Positions 32,214 to 33,221 of a stretch of DNA of 33,221 bases are shown in pieces; within the stretch, counting starts at the first letter, position 1, and each line of letters opens with the position of its first letter. The DNA is from Deltaproteobacteria bacterium (GTDB taxonomy: Bacteria; Myxococcota; XYA12-FULL-58-9). The position numbers were made by a program, and so were the translations under genes. The stretch spans positions 1-33,221 of the forward strand of contig JACRCV010000054.1 in NCBI GenBank assembly GCA_016218825.1, given 5' to 3'. Under the pieces are notes generated by a model that made no database searches, was not told the origin of the DNA, and saw nothing but the letters and a program-made list of their open reading frames with translations.

Positions 32214-32960
32214 ATGAGCGACACTCCGGCGAAGGGCGGCGCCAAGGCGCTGGTCAGCGACATCCTCGCCGCGACCCCGGCGGCCGCCACGACTCCCGCG
32301 GCGCCGGCGCCCGTCGCTGCGCCGCCTGTCGACCCGGACAGCGAGGCCAAAGATCTGATCGAGGTCTACTTCGATCTCGAGGAGCCGGACGAGCGCGACG
32401 TCCTCTTCGATCAGCTCTGCCGCCTCGATACCCCGGTGGTCACCGAGTTTCTCCGCACCATGCTCAGCCACGACGAGGACGACTACGTGCGCGCCGAGGC
32501 CGCCTGTGAGCTCTGCCGCCGCGGCGACGCCGATGGGATCGCCGCCCTCGAGGCCGACCTCGCCGACCCCGAGGAGCCCTATTTCTTCGAGCGCGCGGTG
32601 CAGGCGCTCGCCGAGATCCGCGGCCCGGCGTTCTACGACACCGCGGCGGCCCTGTGGCGCGACCCGGAGCGCGACGCCGAGGAGCGCCGCGAGGCGATGC
32701 TCGGCATGGAGACCGCCGACCCGGCGCGCGCCGTCCTCGACTTCGTGCGCTTCGTGGATTCGATCACCGACATCGCGACGATGCCCGACGACCAGGTGGA
32801 GGTGGCGATGCTGGCCTTCGTCCGCCACGCCCACCGCGACGCCGAGCCGGCGCTCGAGGCCCTCAAAGCGCGCATCGCCAAGGCGTCGATGGATGAAGAA
32901 GAGCGGCTCGAGCTCGTCGCCTTCGTGCAAGAAGGGCTCGACCTGCTCGCCGGCGCCTAG
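32214..32960 (+). CDS. HEAT-like repeat protein
   Basis: 248 residues, no signal peptide. After an Ala/Pro-rich start (about 15-45) the protein is almost entirely helical and acidic. Repeated helix pairs such as FLRTMLSHDEDDYVRAEAAC and ERAVQALAEIRGPAFYDTAA look like HEAT or PBS-lyase-type repeats, which act as protein-protein scaffolds. No catalytic motif is visible. The gene is divergent from the TPR-like lipoprotein, with 103 bp between the start codons. The palindromic repeat copy B starts 33 bases after its stop. Confidence 0.7.
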   Translation: MSDTPAKGGAKALVSDILAATPAAATTPAAPAPVAAPPVDPDSEAKDLIEVYFDLEEPDERDVLFDQLCRLDTPVVTEFLRTMLSHDEDDYVRAEAACELCRRGDADGIAALEADLADPEEPYFFERAVQALAEIRGPAFYDTAAALWRDPERDAEERREAMLGMETADPARAVLDFVRFVDSITDIATMPDDQVEVAMLAFVRHAHRDAEPALEALKARIAKASMDEEERLELVAFVQEGLDLLAGA

Positions 32961-32993
32961 GAGGCACCGAGCATCTGGCTCTGCCAGTGCGAG

Positions 32994-33083
32994 GTGCGGG
33001 GGTTCGGGGGGACGCAGAGCCGGCGCGCCGCGCCCCGAGAGAGCCTCGGGTATCGAGCCGGCGGGCGGTCCCCCCGCTCTTGG
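32994..33083 (+). repeat. Dispersed palindromic repeat, copy B
   Basis: Same element as at 19018-19109. Outer stem GGGGGGAC (33006-33013) with GTCCCCCC (33068-33075), middle stem GCCGGC (33019-33024) with GCCGGC (33057-33062), and inner stem CCCGAG (33034-33039) with CTCGGG (33045-33050). The inner stem differs in sequence from copy A but still pairs. The right IS50-type element begins directly after its conserved TTGG. Confidence 0.7.
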
Positions 33084-33102
33084 CTGACTCTTCCACACAT
33101 CT
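33084..33102 (+). repeat. Terminal inverted repeat of right IS50-type element
   Basis: CTGACTCTTCCACACATCT, inverted relative to 118-136 and differing from it at positions 11 and 19. The outer boundary is 33084, immediately next to the palindromic repeat copy B. Confidence 0.8.
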
Positions 33103-33171
33103 TTTTCCTGCGGCGCGTCGGCTTGCCTTCGGTCGGATTCGATGATCTGCCACGGCTGAGGAGCGGTTCAC

Positions 33172-33221
33172 ATGAAACCAGAAGGGAATGTCGTTGCTTG
33201 GGCTGAGAGCGTTTTCGGGGA
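33172..33221 (+). CDS. IS4-family (IS50/Tn5-like) transposase, N-terminal fragment
   Basis: Sixteen codons are present before the window ends. The ATG at 33172 follows GAGGAG by eight bases. The peptide MKPEGNVVAWAESVFG aligns with the start of Tn5-type transposases, where a Trp-Ala-x-x-x-Phe segment precedes LGD. It is the N-terminal DNA-binding part. The terminal repeat 70 bp upstream supports the call. It is not the same protein as the fragment at 1-62. Confidence 0.72.
   Translation, partial: MKPEGNVVAWAESVFG

Larger units (their letters stand above)
33084..33221 (+). mobile_element. IS50/Tn5-type insertion sequence, inner end only (truncated by window edge)
   Basis: Starts with the terminal repeat CTGACTCTTCCACACATCT (33084-33102), 16 of 19 identical to the Tn5 mosaic end. 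A GGAG and an ATG at 33172 open a transposase-like frame that runs off the window. The sequence between repeat and ATG differs from that of the left element, so these are two different insertion sequences of the same group, both pointing outward. Confidence 0.8.

Noticed and set aside
32994-33083. c-di-GMP (GEMM) or fluoride riboswitch
   Set aside because: GGGACGCAGAGCC resembles part of GEMM, and GGCTGACTC part of the fluoride motif, but the remaining conserved blocks and folds are absent. Copy A lacks the similarity and neither copy is placed as a leader of a fitting gene.
1-33221. A classical composite transposon like Tn5
   Set aside because: The two IS copies differ in sequence and only fragments are visible. 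The cargo includes tRNAs and core metabolism, which is ordinary chromosome.

Overview
The window is a GC-rich, gene-dense bacterial chromosome segment of 33.2 kb. The gene content suggests a Gram-negative of the Myxococcota / former Deltaproteobacteria type. The signs are many lipoproteins and outer-membrane proteins, PEGA, FHA, GAF and PilZ modules, an AgmX/PglI-type TonB-like C-terminus, a split glycine decarboxylase, and Pro/Ala-rich linkers. No gene proves the taxon.

Layout. Both ends lie inside insertion sequences. At 1-136 and 33084-33221 there are 19-bp Tn5/IS50-type terminal repeats, each followed by the first codons of an outward-facing IS4-family transposase. The two elements are different. 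Inside the left IS is a minus-strand ATGA-coupled cluster: a Ca-binding-like lipoprotein (4929-3322), a GAF protein, a DUF4124-like secreted protein and a CorC/HlyC-type CBS membrane protein. Two small hypothetical genes follow, then the plus-strand NAD synthetase nadE. It converges with a long minus-strand array (20624 down to 7584): porin, CehA/McbA-like metallohydrolase lipoprotein, secreted protein, degenerate DUF3857 transglutaminase-like protein, folD, gcvT, gcvH, gcvPA and gcvPB. After tRNA-Thr(CGU) come a PEGA protein and a second DUF3857-like lipoprotein on minus. On plus there are an FHA/AgmX-type protein, a zinc-ribbon/TPR membrane protein, tRNA-Arg(CCG), a coupled mlaC-like/tolC-like pair and a PilZ protein. 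Two minus-strand lipoproteins and a HEAT-like protein close the segment.

How the genes fit together. folD-gcvT-gcvH-gcvPA-gcvPB is a one-carbon module: glycine cleavage makes methylene-THF and FolD interconverts it with methenyl- and formyl-THF. The rest is dominated by envelope functions (porin, TolC, MlaC, lipoproteins, PEGA, TonB-like) plus signalling readers (FHA, GAF, PilZ).

Non-coding signals. A roughly 92-bp palindromic repeat occurs at 19018-19109 and 32994-33083. It keeps a nested three-layer stem in both copies while the inner stem sequence changes. Several unlinked first genes have an extended -10 (TGNTANNNT) only 6-7 nt ahead of the start codon, which points to leaderless transcription. 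No stretch over 300 bases lacks a gene. No CRISPR array, prophage or complete mobile element is visible.
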